DNA of 64,000 nt from Ananas comosus (GCF_001540865.1 NC_033621.1:7267193-7331192); one strand, 5' to 3'. Positions 24,301-38,106 are shown, counted from the first letter of the stretch. Program-made: numbers and translations. The notes: a model not told the origin generated them from the letters alone.

Positions 24301-26329
24301 GTGCAGTGAGCTGAGGTCAGTAATTGCCCACTGGGAACTATAAATTATAGTTCTCACGCTCTCTTTTTCTTGTTGTTATTTCAGAGCCTTCGGCACCGGC
24401 GGAGGCACGGTATCGCGGCAAGGGAGTCGCGTAGCTAGTTAGCTGGGAGCTACGTGTGGATGTAGGTGGTTTACTCTTTCTTTTTGTATTAGAGAGAGAA
24501 AGAGACTTTGAGAACCATGTATAGAGAGACCACCTGTATTCTTTTGATGTTTAGTTTTTGCTTTTGGGTTACCCTCTGTGCTACTCTATGGTTTTATTAG
24601 TGGATTTCAGTTTCATTCTTACCCTTCTGTGTAGAACTTAGTTATTTACTTTGCTCTGATATCGTTAGATTTTTTTGCTTTCTTGTTTTATTTCCGCTGT
24701 TGTTGTAGACGCCTTATATGTTTAGACATATGGCGGGTCTGAGCACGCTACCTGGAGGGCCTCTGCCGGTCCCGAGGCGTGACACTCCCAATGGCGTCAT
24801 TTCCTGAAAGTACCGCTCGAGGGGGAGCTACCACCCTAGAGCCAAGACTCATGTGAGTATGATCCAATTCCCGCTTTGGGAACGATAGCCACATATGCCA
24901 CTTGCCTCGATGCCACAATGAACCATTAGGTTCCTAACTTGTCATTTACCCCATTCTCTAGGTTATATTTGCCACCATGCCACAATAGGTTAGATCAAGT
25001 TTAACATCTCACCACTCAAAGCCAATCTCGTCGCTAATGTCAATGTCACATTTGTTCACTATTACAATAGTCCAACTCTCACATTCACACACATATAGGG
25101 TTCAACATACATAGTCCTCATGGTTCGATATCAATTCATATGTTCAAATACGTTAGAAGCATATAACTGAGTTTTCAACCAACAATCACATATTCTCTAC
25201 CCTATATGCATGAATGGAATATACAAATATGTTCAATATAAAGTGACTTAGACATAGAAGGGAATTTGATGATTCCGGATAGCACCCCCCACCTATTCGT
25301 ATTACAAGGATGCCGGAATGCAATTTCTTGAAATTTACTTAGCCTCCTACGCCGCAACTGCGACGAACTGTACCAACTTAGCTTGTTTCCTCAATATCTC
25401 CGCGTATGCGCGTCGTATCGCCGAACCGAGCGCACCAACGCGTTCGTTGACCTACCAATTAGGTAAAAAGGAGATCAATCCCAAGCTTCGACCTCATAAT
25501 TACAAAACCCCAATTTTGGGTTCTCTAACAATATCATCTTCTCCATTATAGGTCCCTAGCATGTATACTATGGAGAAAAACCCTCATAGAAGCTCCTAGA
25601 TGCTACTACTAGAAGCATAAGACCAAGCCCTAGCTTAAAAAGATGGAAACTCACCTTAGAGTTCCAAAGCTTTCCTCCAAAAGCTCTTGCACAAGCTAGC
25701 CACCACCTTGGGAAGCTTCTACTCCAACTTTGCTCCTTCAAATCCCTCCCTTTTGATCCAAGCTCTAAAAAGAAGGAGAGAGAGAAAGAGAGTTTTAGAG
25801 AGAGAGATATTTTGGTGTTTGGGTGAGTGCGAACCCTAACTCTCACCTCTATACACCCAACCCATGCTACAATAGCATTTAGATCCCTCAACTTTCCAAC
25901 ATTGCATCAGTCCTCACTGGGCAAATCTCGGGCTCGAGGACCGGTCTCTCGAGAAAGGAACCGGTTCCCTAGAGCACTCCCGCAGCCTACGCAGGATAGG
26001 ACCGGTCTCACCCAATGCAACCCATCTCTCGAGGACTGGTCTTTCCACCAGGGATCGGTTCCCGAAAGGGGTATTTCCAGGACTTAGCCGATTTTTCTCT
26101 CTTTTCTCTGGCTGCATGTGCGGGGACCGATCTCTCCTTCGGGGACCGGTTCCCGAGAGTCCAAAATTCTGGGACTTAGCCATTTTTAAGAATTTACTCG
26201 AGTCCCTTTACACCATACAAAGGTTCCAATGCACTTAGAACCCATAGTAATGCACTTTACTCGTTCGGCTCCGCATTCTGCTCGTTTCGACGGAACTCGG
26301 CACGGTTTACGAGGATGTGATACGTTACA
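21335..26329 (-). mobile_element. Solo LTR D1, interrupted by solo LTR A4
   Basis: It runs from TGTCACGCCCCGAGC to GATACGTTACA and is flanked by the 5-bp target duplication CACAA at 21330-21334 and 26330-26334. Without the nested A4 it is about 2.3 kb. No internal region lies between copies, so it is a solo LTR left by recombination. Its U3 has GGACCGGTC-type palindromes (25938-26150). It is homologous to LTR D2. Confidence 0.9.
22119..24784 (+). mobile_element. Solo LTR A4 (family A) inside D1
   Basis: It runs from TGTAGCACACTAG to CCGAGGCGTGACA, 2666 bp, flanked by the target duplication CTCCC at 22114-22118 and 24785-24789. It has an ACCGGT array at 22275-22490, a GA-rich leader near 22610-22680 and, near its 3' end, the CACTGGGAACTATAAATTAT motif shared by the A LTRs. 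No gene lies inside. Confidence 0.92.
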
Positions 26330-26700
26330 CACAAGCTTCTCTCATCACCTCCAAGCTCCAAGATGCAAACAACCATGGAGGAGAGGAAGAAAAATAGATC
26401 AATCGTAAAAAATACAAGAATTTAGAGGAGAAAATCTAGAGAGAATGAGAGCAAAACCCATCTCTATTCCCTCTCTCAAGCCTCAGCCAGCTGAGGAACA
26501 AATGGGGTGAAGGGGTATATAAACATATTGTGACAATATCCACTCAAGTTTCTCAAAACCCAAAATTTACAAACTGCACGAACTGCAGTTTTCTACACTG
26601 CGTACCGGTACGCGGGGAAGAGTACCGGTACCCTGCATCGAAATCTGCTCAACCCGAGCCTCGGTCAAGCATCCAGACTGTGGCGTACTGATACTCGGCC

Positions 26701-29349
26701 TGTCACGCCCCGGGACCGGCGGAGGCCCTCCCGGTAGCGTGCCCAGACCCGCCATATGTCAACACATATAAGGCGTCTACAATAAAAGCGGAAGTAAAAG
26801 CAAGTAATAAAACAAGTAGAAGAAGTGAAATAACTAGCAACTAATGATATCAGAGCAAATATAGTTCTATCATCTACACCAAGGTAAAGAAGTAAGCTAG
26901 ACAGTAAAAGGAGTCATAAGAAGTACAATATCTGACTCAAATGTACAAAAATGGTGGTCTCTAGTACACTGGTAAAACACTCAACCTCTCGCAAAACAAA
27001 ACATAAATCGAGAGGTGGACCACCTAGCAACTCGTCCTCGAAGGAAGCTAGCTCGAAGCAACTCCCTTCCCGCGATCCCTGGCCTCACCCTGCGTGGAAG
27101 GCTCTGAAAAACATCGAGAAAAAGAGGGCGTGAGAACTATAATTTATAGTTCCCAGTGGGCAATTACTGACCTCAGCTCTATGCACCACTAGGCCCCAAA
27201 AGAAAAGGGGTAAGTACTATAAGCAATAATGAGAATAATAGCAACAACAATACAAAAGCATAATTGAAGAGCTAAACCGCTGTATCTCAAATAACCATGA
27301 TGTTCTAGTGATGTACATCTACGCTATCACAAGATAATATGACCAATGCATAAAGAGTAAGCTCTAACCAAGCAACCGAGTATACTATGATGCAACAATG
27401 AAATCGGCATGTGTGCTATATGTACTAATGCTATATCATGAGCATGTCAAAGTAATCCAACTACTAACCCTATCTAGTAGTGATTAATCATTCTCAACAC
27501 TGTGTCGATTTCCGTTTCCAATTAAGAACCCAACCAAGGTAGTCCAGCTTGTGCCGCCTAAGTGCCTGTGGTAGCCCGACATTCCTACTCTTGGAATGTG
27601 TCTGTCCCACTCGACCCCGTAGGCTTCTCAATACCGCACGAGCGATCAACAGTCGCGTAGGCTAACTCCGGAGTGCCGGCTTGTAGGGAGCGACCCTCAC
27701 AAGCATGTGCGAATGAGCACAAATGGCAAGCAAGCATAGTCCATGTCTCAAATATCCAATCCTCATGTCTCTAACATGGCATCATAACTAGCATCCCGAA
27801 GATCTAGTCTAAGTCATAATATGAAGTTCTAATATACTAAGTCTTGTGCCCCTTTATGACACTTAGACATTTTAATGAACAAGTATATCCAACTCTTTCA
27901 ATGGCACTATCCACTAGGTTTACACATGACCCGAGCTCAATGCCCCTTCATGACATTAGCCCAACTATTCACAATAACACAAGTCCCCGAGCCTCTTTAT
28001 GGCCTACCAAGAACCTTCAAGTTCAATATAGTAATAGTCCCTAAATGCATGCAAGAGGTGCTCATTTTCACAATAGGAGTCATGATTCCAAGTCTAAAAA
28101 GGACGCCAAATCTATGCAAGTACCACATGCTAGTTCTCTACTATATAGAGGTCCGAAATTTTCTTACACATAACATAGGCATATGAAGCATCCTAAAATT
28201 CACAATGAATATATCTAACATGATTATGCATGCTTTTTCAATTTACGAAACATATTTCACCATATATGAGTATTTCTCATATAAAGGCTAGGTCAAACCC
28301 ACCGAACCGTCGCGTGCTCCTTCGAATCACCGAACGGAGTTGTCCACGAGTCTCACAATACCCTAAAAGTAATCAGCGAAGAGATATGAGGGCATTACGA
28401 CCATCCGAGAGATCAAACATTAACCTAGGAACAAAAAGGGCCAAAATTTACCTCAAGAGTAGAAATCTCTCCCAAAGCTCCAAAAGAGAGCTAGAACCCT
28501 TCCAATCCAAGCCCTAGGAAGGTTCAACCAATCGATTATGGGTCAAAAGCCCTAGATCGAAAATCTGCCCAAGAATAAACCCTAAATCTCATTTCTAGGG
28601 TTTCATCTCCCAAAAATCACAAAACAAGAATCTAGAGGAGGGAAATATGATACTAAACCCTCTTGGAGTTCCAATCCAAGCCAAAAATGCCCTAGGGTTG
28701 AAGTTGGTCCACCACTAAGCTCACAAGCAAGCCCAAGCCTTGCAAAGGTGGGAAAGAGAGAAAAAGGGTTGAGCTCGCAAGCTCCCTCAAGCTAGCTCCT
28801 CTTCTTTTCTCCTCCTTCTTCTTCTTCTTCTCTCTCTAGAAGGTGTTGGGAGGGGGTGAGAATGAGGAATGAGAAGAGGGGAGAGGAGGAAATGGCTAAT
28901 AAAGCCCATCCAATGCAACAAATCCAGTGAGGCCCCTCAAAATCCATAATTGCATCAGCCCGAACTGGGCAGTTTTCGCCCAGAGGGACCCGGTCTCTCC
29001 CCAAGCAGGGACCGGTCTCTCGCTGCGAACCCGAAAAACTAGCGTTCGGGAACGGTCTCTCCCTGCGCAGGGACGGTCTCCTACTGCGAAGACGCGTTCG
29101 GGAACCGGTCTCGCCTGCCAGCGCGACCAGGTTGGCCTCAAGCTGCCTCAGCACTGCTCACGGGGGGGACCGGTCTCTCCTTCCAGGGACCGGTCCCCGA
29201 GAGTAAAAACTCTCAGGACTTGTCCAAAGTTCTAGATTTCGAACTTTTCGGGTCGGGGAACATTTTACAACCCTCCACCAAGTGTGGAAAAGCTCGAAAT
29301 ATATCCAAACACTCGAACCTCGCAATTTGCAAAGGTCCAGTGTGTTACA
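26701..29349 (-). mobile_element. Solo LTR A5 (family A) inside LTR E
   Basis: It runs from TGTCACGCCCCGGG to GTGTGTTACA, 2649 bp, flanked by the target duplication CGGCC at 26696-26700 and 29350-29354. It is very similar to LTR A1. Its ACCGGT-type array lies at about 28985-29200; several cores have lost a base or mutated (for example GGGACGGTCTC). Confidence 0.92.
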
Positions 29350-31659
29350 CGGCCGATGCCGCACCGATACTCAAGCTCTAAAATCTGCAGTTTGCAGATT
29401 TTGATGCCAAAAGCTTGTTCCCGCGTCTAATAAGCTCCAGAACAGGCAGGTACCATACAGGTAACCGTCAAAACATCCTGAATAGATTAAAATATTAAGC
29501 TTACACTAGAACCGTGCAATTTGCAGAAGTTCAGTGTGTTACAGATTGCTTTTTCCTTCGAGTGATGAGCTCTAGAGTGGTCATCACTGGGTCGTAGCAG
29601 TATCTCTCCAAAAAATAGTCCCATCCGGTCGTAACGGTATCTCCCCGATTGTAGGCATTTGGTTGGTGAGTTTTGGGGCTAAACCTACGGGTTAGCCAAG
29701 AGGATTGAGTATTGACAACGGTAATCAGCATGTATCATGAGCATTATATATATATTGGTTTATTATTCTTGTTCAGGCATAGTAGCTGTATTCGTTTAGA
29801 AATGGCTATCTATCTATCTGTTCTCTTCTACTTATATATGCCTGCTTAGACCTAGTGGGAAAGTCGGCGGGGTCGGCGGCCGAAGCCACTGGGAACTTCT
29901 TGTAGTTCTCACCCCACCATTTTACAGATCCAAGCCCAAGCGAGGCGGTTGAGGATCACGGCAATGGCATAACGCCCTAGGTAGTGGACACCCGTGCATT
30001 AGTTGTACCCTTGTTTCATCTTTTGGTTTATGATGAAAAGTGTGGTGTAATGGATATGTATAAATGATGTAAATGGATGTGTGGCATATGTTTTTGAGGA
30101 AAGATATGCGATGTACTTGAAAAAATGGATGTAAATTATGGTGTCACTCCCCGCTCCCCGCCAATTTGGTCGATTTCGGGCCACGTCAATAGACCCAGAA
30201 CGGACAGGGCCTTCCCCGCCCGCCCAAGGCTCTAACAACAAGTATAATTAAGCAATCAAACAAAAAGATATGCAATTATACAAGGCTTGCACCAGGGCAA
30301 GCAACAACAGAAGCGAAAGCTCTAAACTACAACATACAACCATACATAATTTTTTATTACATTTTAACCAAATACAAGTAAGCTAAAACTATTACATTCA
30401 TTTTGCTTTCAACCATAATTCTTATACAACTTTAATCATTCCACCAAAACACATAATTGTTTACAACTTTGCATTTCTCTAAATCAACAAAGGAAAGTTG
30501 ATACATGTACAAAAGGAATGACTAAAAATACATAAGTCCCGGTGGCCACTAGCTATGTCGCAATACCCTTGCCTCGGTCCTCCGCCGCCCTGCTCGTGCT
30601 CGAACCTATAGGGTTAGTGGTGTGAGAACTACACAGAAATTCCCAGTGGGTTCGGCAACCGACCTCGTCGACTTACCCACTAGGTCTATTCAAGCATAAG
30701 TATTTCAAAGAAATGGAAAGGTAACCAATACTAATGCTAATACTATGCCTGCAAGAAAGATGTCAGTGGATATATAATCGAAGCAATATTTAACATGCAT
30801 GCATGCTTGTTCCATAACTTTACTTTGGCTTTTTACCCAATCTTGCCGGTTAACCTTGTTAACCTCAATAACTCACAACCCAAAATCCCTTTCATTCGGG
30901 GAGGCTCTAAGCACTACAAGACCCGAGGGACCGTCTTCGGGGACCGCGCTCCCCGTGGTGACAATTCCGTAATGCGCCGCTTGAGGGTGAGCTACCTCCC
31001 TCAAGCTAAGACTTATCGTGAGTATCGATCCCATTCCCACATAGGAAATCTATAGCCACTAGTCACAATGCTAATATCTCAATGATAGGATTCTACCTAT
31101 ATTATTCATGCCACTCTCTAGGCCATTCTTGTCACGATGCCACTAATGGTTAAACCTTGTTTAACAATCTCATTCTCAATGCCAATCTTGTCTCTATTGT
31201 CAATGTCACATTTGTTTACTATAATCGAGGTCCAAGTCTCACATTCATACAACTTTAGGCTTCTGCATGCACGTCCATTATGGTTCTATCATTTTCTATA
31301 TTCAACTACGTTAGAAGCATATAAATGAAGTCAAACCAAGATTTACATGTAATTAACCCTAATATACATAAATGACTATACATAATATGCTCAACAAAAG
31401 GTGAAATAGACATAAAGGGAAATCCGATGATTCTGGCGTGCACCCCCACCCTTGAATATTGCAGTAGGGTTGTAGTTCAACTCTCGCGATTTTAGGATGC
31501 CTATCCCGCGACCTAAACCCAAAAATAAAGCCAAATTAGGCCCTATATACAAGATCTCATATCTAGACTTTTCGTAACATTAAACGGAGTTGTCCCACGC
31601 GTCGGGAATACCCCCAATTAGGTTTCCAAGAGGTCAATTTACCTCGAAAACAACCGGAG

Positions 31660-32895
31660 GCAAAAGCCCCAATTTTCAAGCCTAACATTGTCATATAGGG
31701 TTTCTTCCTAGATTGATCTCATACCTAAGCAAAACTAGCTTAGAATCACCTAGAAAGCATTCTAATACCACCCCTTAGCCATTAGAACCATCCCTAGGGC
31801 ATCTATTTTGGATTCTAACAATTCACCATGAGAGCACCATGAGAAAACCATGTTTTTATGGTGTTCAAAGCTCAAAAAGGTTTCTAAAGCTAGAAATTAG
31901 CTCCAACCTCCAAAACCTAGGATAAAATACAAACCCTAGAGCTCTACTTGCAAGAAACTCACCTTAGTTCAAGCCCCTCCCAAGATTCTTCTTGTAGGAG
32001 AGCTCCTAGAACCACCAAAGCCTCCAAAACCCACCTTCTCCAAGCTCCTCTTGTCACGCCTCGGGATCGATACCAATTTGGGCCGGTCCGAGCACGTCAA
32101 ATAGACGCCGAACGGACAGAGTTTCCCCTATCCGCCCAAGGCTCATCACATGTATAAATTCAAACAAGAAATGCATTAGCGGAAACACACACAAACGGCT
32201 TACATTCCATAGCGCGGAATCTGTCTCCGGTGGTTTCAACCCAAGGTAAAACATCATTTCATGGGATACTAGTAGAAAACATGTACTACTATTTACTACA
32301 TTTCTTTTCTTACATTACACATTAAACTCCATTTACACTACATTCTTTTTTTAATACGTTACACATTACTTCATGTTTCTTAGTACTTACATTTACCTAA
32401 GTTACATATACTATTTTTTACTTAGTATCATGAACATTTACAAATCAAAAGGAAAGAAAGTGATTACCGATAACGAATGGGAGCNNNNNNNNNNNNNNNN
32501 NNNNNNNNNGCAAAAGCCCCATTTTCAGTCCTAACAATGTCATATAGGGGTTTCTTCCTAGAATTGATTCATACCCTAGCAAAACTAGCTTTAGAATCAC
32601 CTTAAGCATTGCTAATAACACCCCTAGCATTAGAACCATCCCTAGGGCAGTCTATTTTGGATTCGGTAACAAGTTCACCATGAGGCACCATGAGAAAACC
32701 ATGTTTTTATGGGTTTCAGCTCAAAAAGGTTTTCTAAAGCTGAAGAATTAGCTCCACTCCAAACTAGGATAAAATACAACCCTAGAGCCTCTACTTGCAA
32801 GAAACTCACCTAGTTCAAGCCCTCCAAGATCTTTTACTGTTAGGAGAGCTCCTGAACCCACCAAAGCTCAAACCCACCTTCTTCCAAGCTCCTCT
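31660..32895. repeat. Duplicated flank around a 25-bp N gap (probable assembly artefact)
   Basis: The LTR D2 stretch 31660-32051 plus the first ~150 bases of a C LTR (32052-32203) recur after the gap as 32510-32895 plus 32896-33055. Both copies have the same CCTCT|TGTCACGCCTCGG junction. The second copy differs by many single-base indels, as in uncorrected long-read gap fill. The sequence 32204-32484 does not match the C LTR and is unexplained. The gap itself is 32485-32509. Confidence 0.75.
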
Positions 32896-35581
32896 TGTCA
32901 CGCCTCGGGATCTGATTTACCAATTTGTGCCGCCCGAGCACGTCAAATAGACGCCCGACTGACGGACAGAGTTATCCCCTAACCGGCCCAAGGCTCGATC
33001 ACATGTACAAATTCAAACAAAGAAATTGCATTAAGCGGAAACACACACAAAACGCTTACACGGAGGGTAAGCATAGCCATGTAGTGAAAGATAAGGAAAA
33101 TCTGAAACATTTACAAGTACTTATGATTCATTTTTTTCATATACATTGAGTCCATTTACATTCATGATTCCTTGTACTTCTTCACACATTGCATAATGTT
33201 TCTTTTTGACATCCACATTTACTCTCAAATATACACATTAATTCTTTCTTACATCATTATCAATCATTGTAATGAATCATAGGGTACGTTACTACAAAAA
33301 TGGAACCCAAAACTTGGGTGGCCTCTGGTCTAAGGCGCGATACCTCTGTTGTTCGGTCCTCGCCGGCTCGCTCGTGGTCCCGGTCTGTGAATAGTGGTGA
33401 GAACCTACAACAAATTTTCGTAGTGGGTTCGGCCTCCCACCCATCACCGACTTTCCCCACTAGGACAACCTCTCCGCATAATAGGCAACAGGATAGCGAA
33501 ATATAGTAACCAACTCTACAATGCATGATGCTAATATGCCTGAACAATAAGCATAGGGAAATTATGACTCAACATATACATATGCAGATTATGCAAGTCT
33601 TTCGTTCTTTGATCTTTACACTTTGGTTCTTGTTCTTTGTTCTTTGTCTTTATTCTTTGTATTTTTAATCTCAAGTAACCCGGGGTTTCGCACTAACTTG
33701 CTTTAACATTAAGTCCTATCATCACAGCTCACCCGCTAGAACCGATCCTTCGGTTTATCCAACCCTGTGACTGCATTAACTCCGGAGCGCATCGCCGGGA
33801 GGGGGAGCGGACCGCCCTCGAGCACGGACCCCTCATAGAAAGTTATGATCATATCCTTAACTCAAAGGATTTATAAGTTCAATCTTGACTTTAACACTAG
33901 CTCTAGTGTTCATTCAATCCTTATGTTGCTCTCGGCGAATCATTGTTCCTTTACCATTTCATTTACGTCTTGCTAACTCTAGCGATTATATCTTTAATTC
34001 TATCTCTTTATTGGCTACCTCTAGCAGCTTCATGTTCTTTACTCCTCCACATTACTTTATTTTAAACATATGTCATTTTCATCATCTTTAATTATATTTG
34101 GTTCTTTACCTAACCACTATCTCTAGTGTCATCAATTGATAACTTTATCAAAATGCCACTCGCATCGCTATGTCATTGTGTCACTCTGGTGTTCATTTTG
34201 CTCCACTCTGGGTGCTCACTTTTCTCATGCATACATTAGGGTTTTTTTGACGTTACATAGTTTCATTCATCATATATATGCAAATGTGTATACAATCATG
34301 CAATCATTGGATATGTTTCGATCACTACTTCTTACCCAAAATGCAATGGCAACAAGTATATTACACATGCTCAAATGAATGACACATTAGGCATAGAGAG
34401 AAGTTCAATGAGTTTGAGAAGCACCACCCACCTCGTAGGCTTTCTAAGGTGCTCCGATGATTTTTTTGAGATTTTTAGGCTTCTCGTTCTTTACCTGCGG
34501 CAAAACGAAGCCCTATTAGGCCATTTTGCTCATATCTTTACATTGGCTTTTCGTAACATTTTTCCGAGCGCACCAACGCGTCGGAAATACCCCCAATTAG
34601 GTTTCTAGCTCCATTGCATATATCAAATCTAGGGTTTGATCTCATTGGGAAGCAAAAGTAGATTCATTCTACTCTAGGAAGTCCATTAAAACGATCTTTA
34701 ATTCAATCCAAACCCTAGTTTGGATTCTACCATGAGAGGGGATGAAACTCTCCTTCAAGCTTCACCTCCAACACTAAACCCGTGGTCTTGATCTCAAATG
34801 AAGCAAAAGAAAAGTTTCAAAGACTCAAAATGTTCCATAAAAACCATTTCTAGGTCACATAGTTCCCATTTTTGGGTTTTAGCATGATTAGAGTTCAAAG
34901 CTTACCTTGTAAGCTTTCCCTTTCCAAGCTATAAATGAGGGAGAGGGAGTTTCTTCACTACTTCTTCTTCTCTACTTTCTTCTTCTTCTTTTCCTTCCTT
35001 TCTTCTTCTTCTCCTTTGCCTTCTAGAGAGAGAGAGGGAGAGAAGAGAGTGTGAGAGGGTGAGGAAATGAGAGAAAATCTCATTAGCCCCCATAACATAA
35101 CCATTAGGTTGCAAAATTGCAGCCAAGCCCCTCAACTTTCACTTTAACACACTGCCCGAACTGGGCAGTTCGTGCAGGCGGGGACCGTCTCTCCTTCAGG
35201 GACCGGTTCCCGAAGGCTCTCCCCGCGCAGCCAGAGCTGCTGCGCGCAGGGCAACCGGTCCCTCTTTGGGGGACCGGTCTCTCGGGGACCGATCTCTCAG
35301 GCAGGGACCAATTCCCGAGAGCTAGTTTCTCAGGACTTAGCCGATTTTTCGGCTGTCTCATTTCATACACGTTCGGGGACCGGTCTCTCCCACCAGGGAC
35401 CGGTTCCCGAGAGCTGAAAACTTGCAGAATGCAGATTTCACAATTTTAGCTCTCGAAAACCTCCCGTAACTCAATTTTGATTATTTTAACACCTTCGGAC
35501 TTTCCGAAGTGTACCATCCTCGCACTTTGGTCAATTTGACTAAAGTTTGATATTTATTTTTCGAATTTTCGGTATATTAAA
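32896..35581 (-). mobile_element. 3' LTR of C2
   Basis: It starts at TGTCACGCCTCGG. The right end aligns with GGTATATTACA of the 5' LTR but reads GGTATATTAAA, so the terminal CA is lost. It is homologous to 40649-43377 throughout, with many single-base indels between 32900 and 34900. ACCGGT palindromes lie at 35180-35405 and the GA-rich leader at 34940-35060. No gene is present. Confidence 0.88.
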
Positions 35582-35582
35582 T

Positions 35583-35596
35583 TCTCCACCCCTTAA
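35583..35596 (-). other. Polypurine tract of C2
   Basis: The minus strand has AAGGGGTGGAGA directly before the 3' LTR. Confidence 0.6.
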
Positions 35597-35626
35597 AATA
35601 ATTTCGTCCGCGAAATTACGCATACC

Positions 35627-36307
35627 TTAACTTGTCGACTCAAATAAATGCGGATACTCTCTCCGCATTGACTCCTCGAGCTCCCAAGTGGCTTCTTGCA
35701 CTGCATGGTTGCTCCATTGGACTTTTACATACGGAATCTTGCGACTTCGTAACTTCTTCACTTCTCTATCGAGGATGCACACGGGGTACTCCTCATACGA
35801 CATATCCTCACGTAGCTCTACGGGCTCATACTCCAATACATGTGTCGAATTCCGGATATACTTTCGAAGATTTGACACATGAAACACATTGTGAACTCCC
35901 GCGAGTCTCGGTGGCAGTGCGAGCTTGTACGCCACCGCAGCCACACGCTCCAGTATCTCGAATGGTCCAACATAACGGGTACTTAGCTTCCCGCGGACCC
36001 CGAATCGTTTGACTCCTCGCATTGGCGATACTCTCAAGAATACACGGTCTCCAACCGCGAACTCTAAATCCTTTCTTCTCTTGTGGGCATAACTCTTTTG
36101 CCGAGATTGCGCCGTCGCCAACCGTCGACGGGCAAGGCGAATCTTCTCTTCCGCCTCCCGCACTACATCCGGGCGAAGAGCCGTTCTCTCGCCCACGTCA
36201 CTCCACTGGATAGGAGAACGACACTTACGTCCATATAGTGCCTCAAAAGGCGCCATCGCTATGCTTTCTTGGTAGCTATTATTGTAGGCGAACTCCGCCA
36301 TAGGCAA
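35627..36307 (-). pseudogene. Integrase C-terminal part and chromodomain of C2
   Basis: The frame starts in the integrase core ([27 protein letters not shown]), continues through the GPY/F region ([29 protein letters not shown]) and ends in a chromodomain-like module (ILDREVKKLRSRKIPYVKV, ATWELEESMRREYPHLF) before the natural stop at 35627. Chromodomains in this lineage are thought to steer integration to heterochromatin. A frameshift at about 36310-36340, seemingly a deletion of a few bases, separates it from the rest of the integrase. Confidence 0.9.
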
Positions 36308-36333
36308 GAAATCATGCCATCCTCCTTTATAAT

Positions 36334-36921
36334 CTAGTACACACGCTCGAAGTAAATCCTTTGTATCGTCCGCTCTGATTGTCCATCACTCTGAGGATGA
36401 AACGCCGTACTGAAGTTGAGCCGTGTGCCTAGCGCGTCTTGCAAACTCTTCCAAAAGTGGGATGTGAATCTGGGGTCTCGATCCGATACGATCGATACTG
36501 GAACCCCATGAAGTCTTACAACCTCGTCGAGATAAACTTGAGCTAACTTGTCTTCCGACCACGTAGTATGTATCAGCAAAAAGTGTGTCGACTTTGTCAA
36601 TCGATCCACTATCACCCATATCGCATCGTGTCCGCCTTGTGATTGAGGCAAACCAGTAACAAAGTCCATTGCTATATCTTTCCATTTCCAAACGGGTATT
36701 GATAGACTTTGTAGCTTTCCCGCCGGAAATCGGCGCTTTGCTTTAACTTGTTGGCACGTCAAACATTGCGCCACGAACTCCCCAATATCTCTTTTCATAC
36801 CTGGCCACCAATAATGGTCTTTCAAGTCTTTGTACATTTTAGTGCCGCCGGGGTGTATGCTATAAGGGGATTGGTGCGCTTCTTGCATAATCGCCCTTCG
36901 TAACTCTTCATCCTTGGGCAC
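36334..36921 (-). pseudogene. Integrase zinc-binding domain and catalytic core of C2
   Basis: It holds the HHCC domain (EAHQSPYSIHPGG, YWWPGMKRDIGEFVAQCLTC) and the DDE core with its three acidic residues ([28 protein letters not shown]). Just after the catalytic Glu the frame breaks and ends in a stop. On its upstream side it is separated from RNase H by a TGA at 36940. Confidence 0.92.
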
Positions 36922-36939
36922 GCACCAACGATTTCGAAA

Positions 36940-38106
36940 TCAAAGTGCGCCATCAGCTCCAATGCCAAAATCCTCGATACTACTTTTCTCAACTTCGCCT
37001 CGTACTTTTTGAAGATAAGGATCTGAAGCCTGTAACTCTTCGATTCTCTCAAATAGGGTCGGTTGCACAACTAATGTGGCAAGTGTAGCCGGCACTCCCG
37101 GTGCTACCACTTCCAACCCAAATCTTTGCATTTCCTTTTGCAACAGCGGTTGAGGCGTAATCGCCGTCGCTAGGTTCTCCGCCGATTTTCTACTTAGAGC
37201 ATCGGCCACAACATTGGCTTTACCGGGGTGGTATAGTATAGTGACATCGTAGTCCTTCAACAATTTCAACCACCGCCGCTGTCGCATATTCAACTCTTTC
37301 TGGGTGAACAAGTACTTTAGACTTTTATGATCTGTGTAGACTTCACAATGTTCACCATATAAGTAATGCCTCCAAAGCTTTAGCGCGAAGATCACCGCGG
37401 CTAATTCGAGGTCGTGAATCGGGTAGTTCTTCTCATAACTCTTTAATTGGCGCGATGCATATGCAATGACTCGCCCATTTTGCATTAGTACACACCCGAG
37501 ACCAACATAAGAGGCATCGCTATACACTACAAAAGTCTCCCCCGGAGTCGGCAAAGCAAGAACCGGGGTCGACGTTAACCTGCTCTTTAACTCTTCGAAG
37601 CTCCGATTGCAATCATTGCTCCAAACATACTTTACTCCTTTATGCATGAGGCGTGTTAGTGGAGTAGTTATTTTGGCGAACCCCTCCACGAACCGTCGAT
37701 AGTAGCCCGCCAGTCCAAGAAAACTGCTGACCTCCGCTACATTCGTCGGGCGAGGCCAATCCTTGATCGCCTCTACTTTCTTCGGGTCTACCGAAACTCC
37801 GTCGCCCAATACCACATGACCCAAAAACGTGACCGCCTTTAGCCAAAAGTCACATTTCTTTAGCTTTGCATAGAGCTTCTCCTGTCTGAGTATTTGCAAC
37901 ACAGCTCTCAGATGCTCTTCATGTTTCTCTTCACTCTTTGAATAAACCAACACGTCGTCTATAAATACCACGACGCATCGATCCAACAATGGCCTAAAGA
38001 CTCGATTCATCAAGTCCATAAATGCTGCCGGGGCATTAGTAAGCCCAAACGGCATTACCGTGAACTCATAATGGCCATACCGTGTACGGTACGCTGTTTT
38101 GTGCAC
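36940..38106 (-). pseudogene. RT (palm onward) and RNase H of C2
   Basis: The RT palm has [17 protein letters not shown] and the catalytic FIDD motif at 37954-37965 (the YxDD position; FIDD is usual for this lineage). The connection region and RNase H follow ([64 protein letters not shown]). A TAA at 38128 separates it from the RT fingers and a TGA at 36940 ends it, where a related copy continues in frame. The motifs are intact, so the decay looks recent. Confidence 0.93.

Larger units (their letters stand above)
20149..29543 (-). mobile_element. LTR E (A-related), split by several nested LTRs
   Basis: Own sequence is 20149-21334, 26335-26700 and 29355-29543, about 1.7 kb. The rest is the inserted solo LTRs D1 (with A4 inside) and A5. 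The left piece matches the body of A-type LTRs on the minus strand, for example the GAGGTCAAACCCA stretch near 20905 and the CGAACGAAGTTGTCCAC stretch near 20948. The middle piece holds GTACCGGTAC-type palindromes (26605-26635) and a TATA-like site near 26515. The right end is GTGTGTTACA followed by GATTG. The left end is cut by element B2. Confidence 0.65.

Noticed and set aside
31660..32895. Two C-type LTR insertions at the same CCTCT site
   Set aside because: Identical flank and junction on both sides of an N gap are better explained by a failed join than by two insertions.
35104..35449. Repetitive Gly/Arg/Ser/Pro ORFs on both strands
   Set aside because: They are translations of the ACCGGT palindrome array; the same peptides recur at 2843-3058, 22084-22572, 25827-26183, 28792-29235 and 42899-43213 in all frames.
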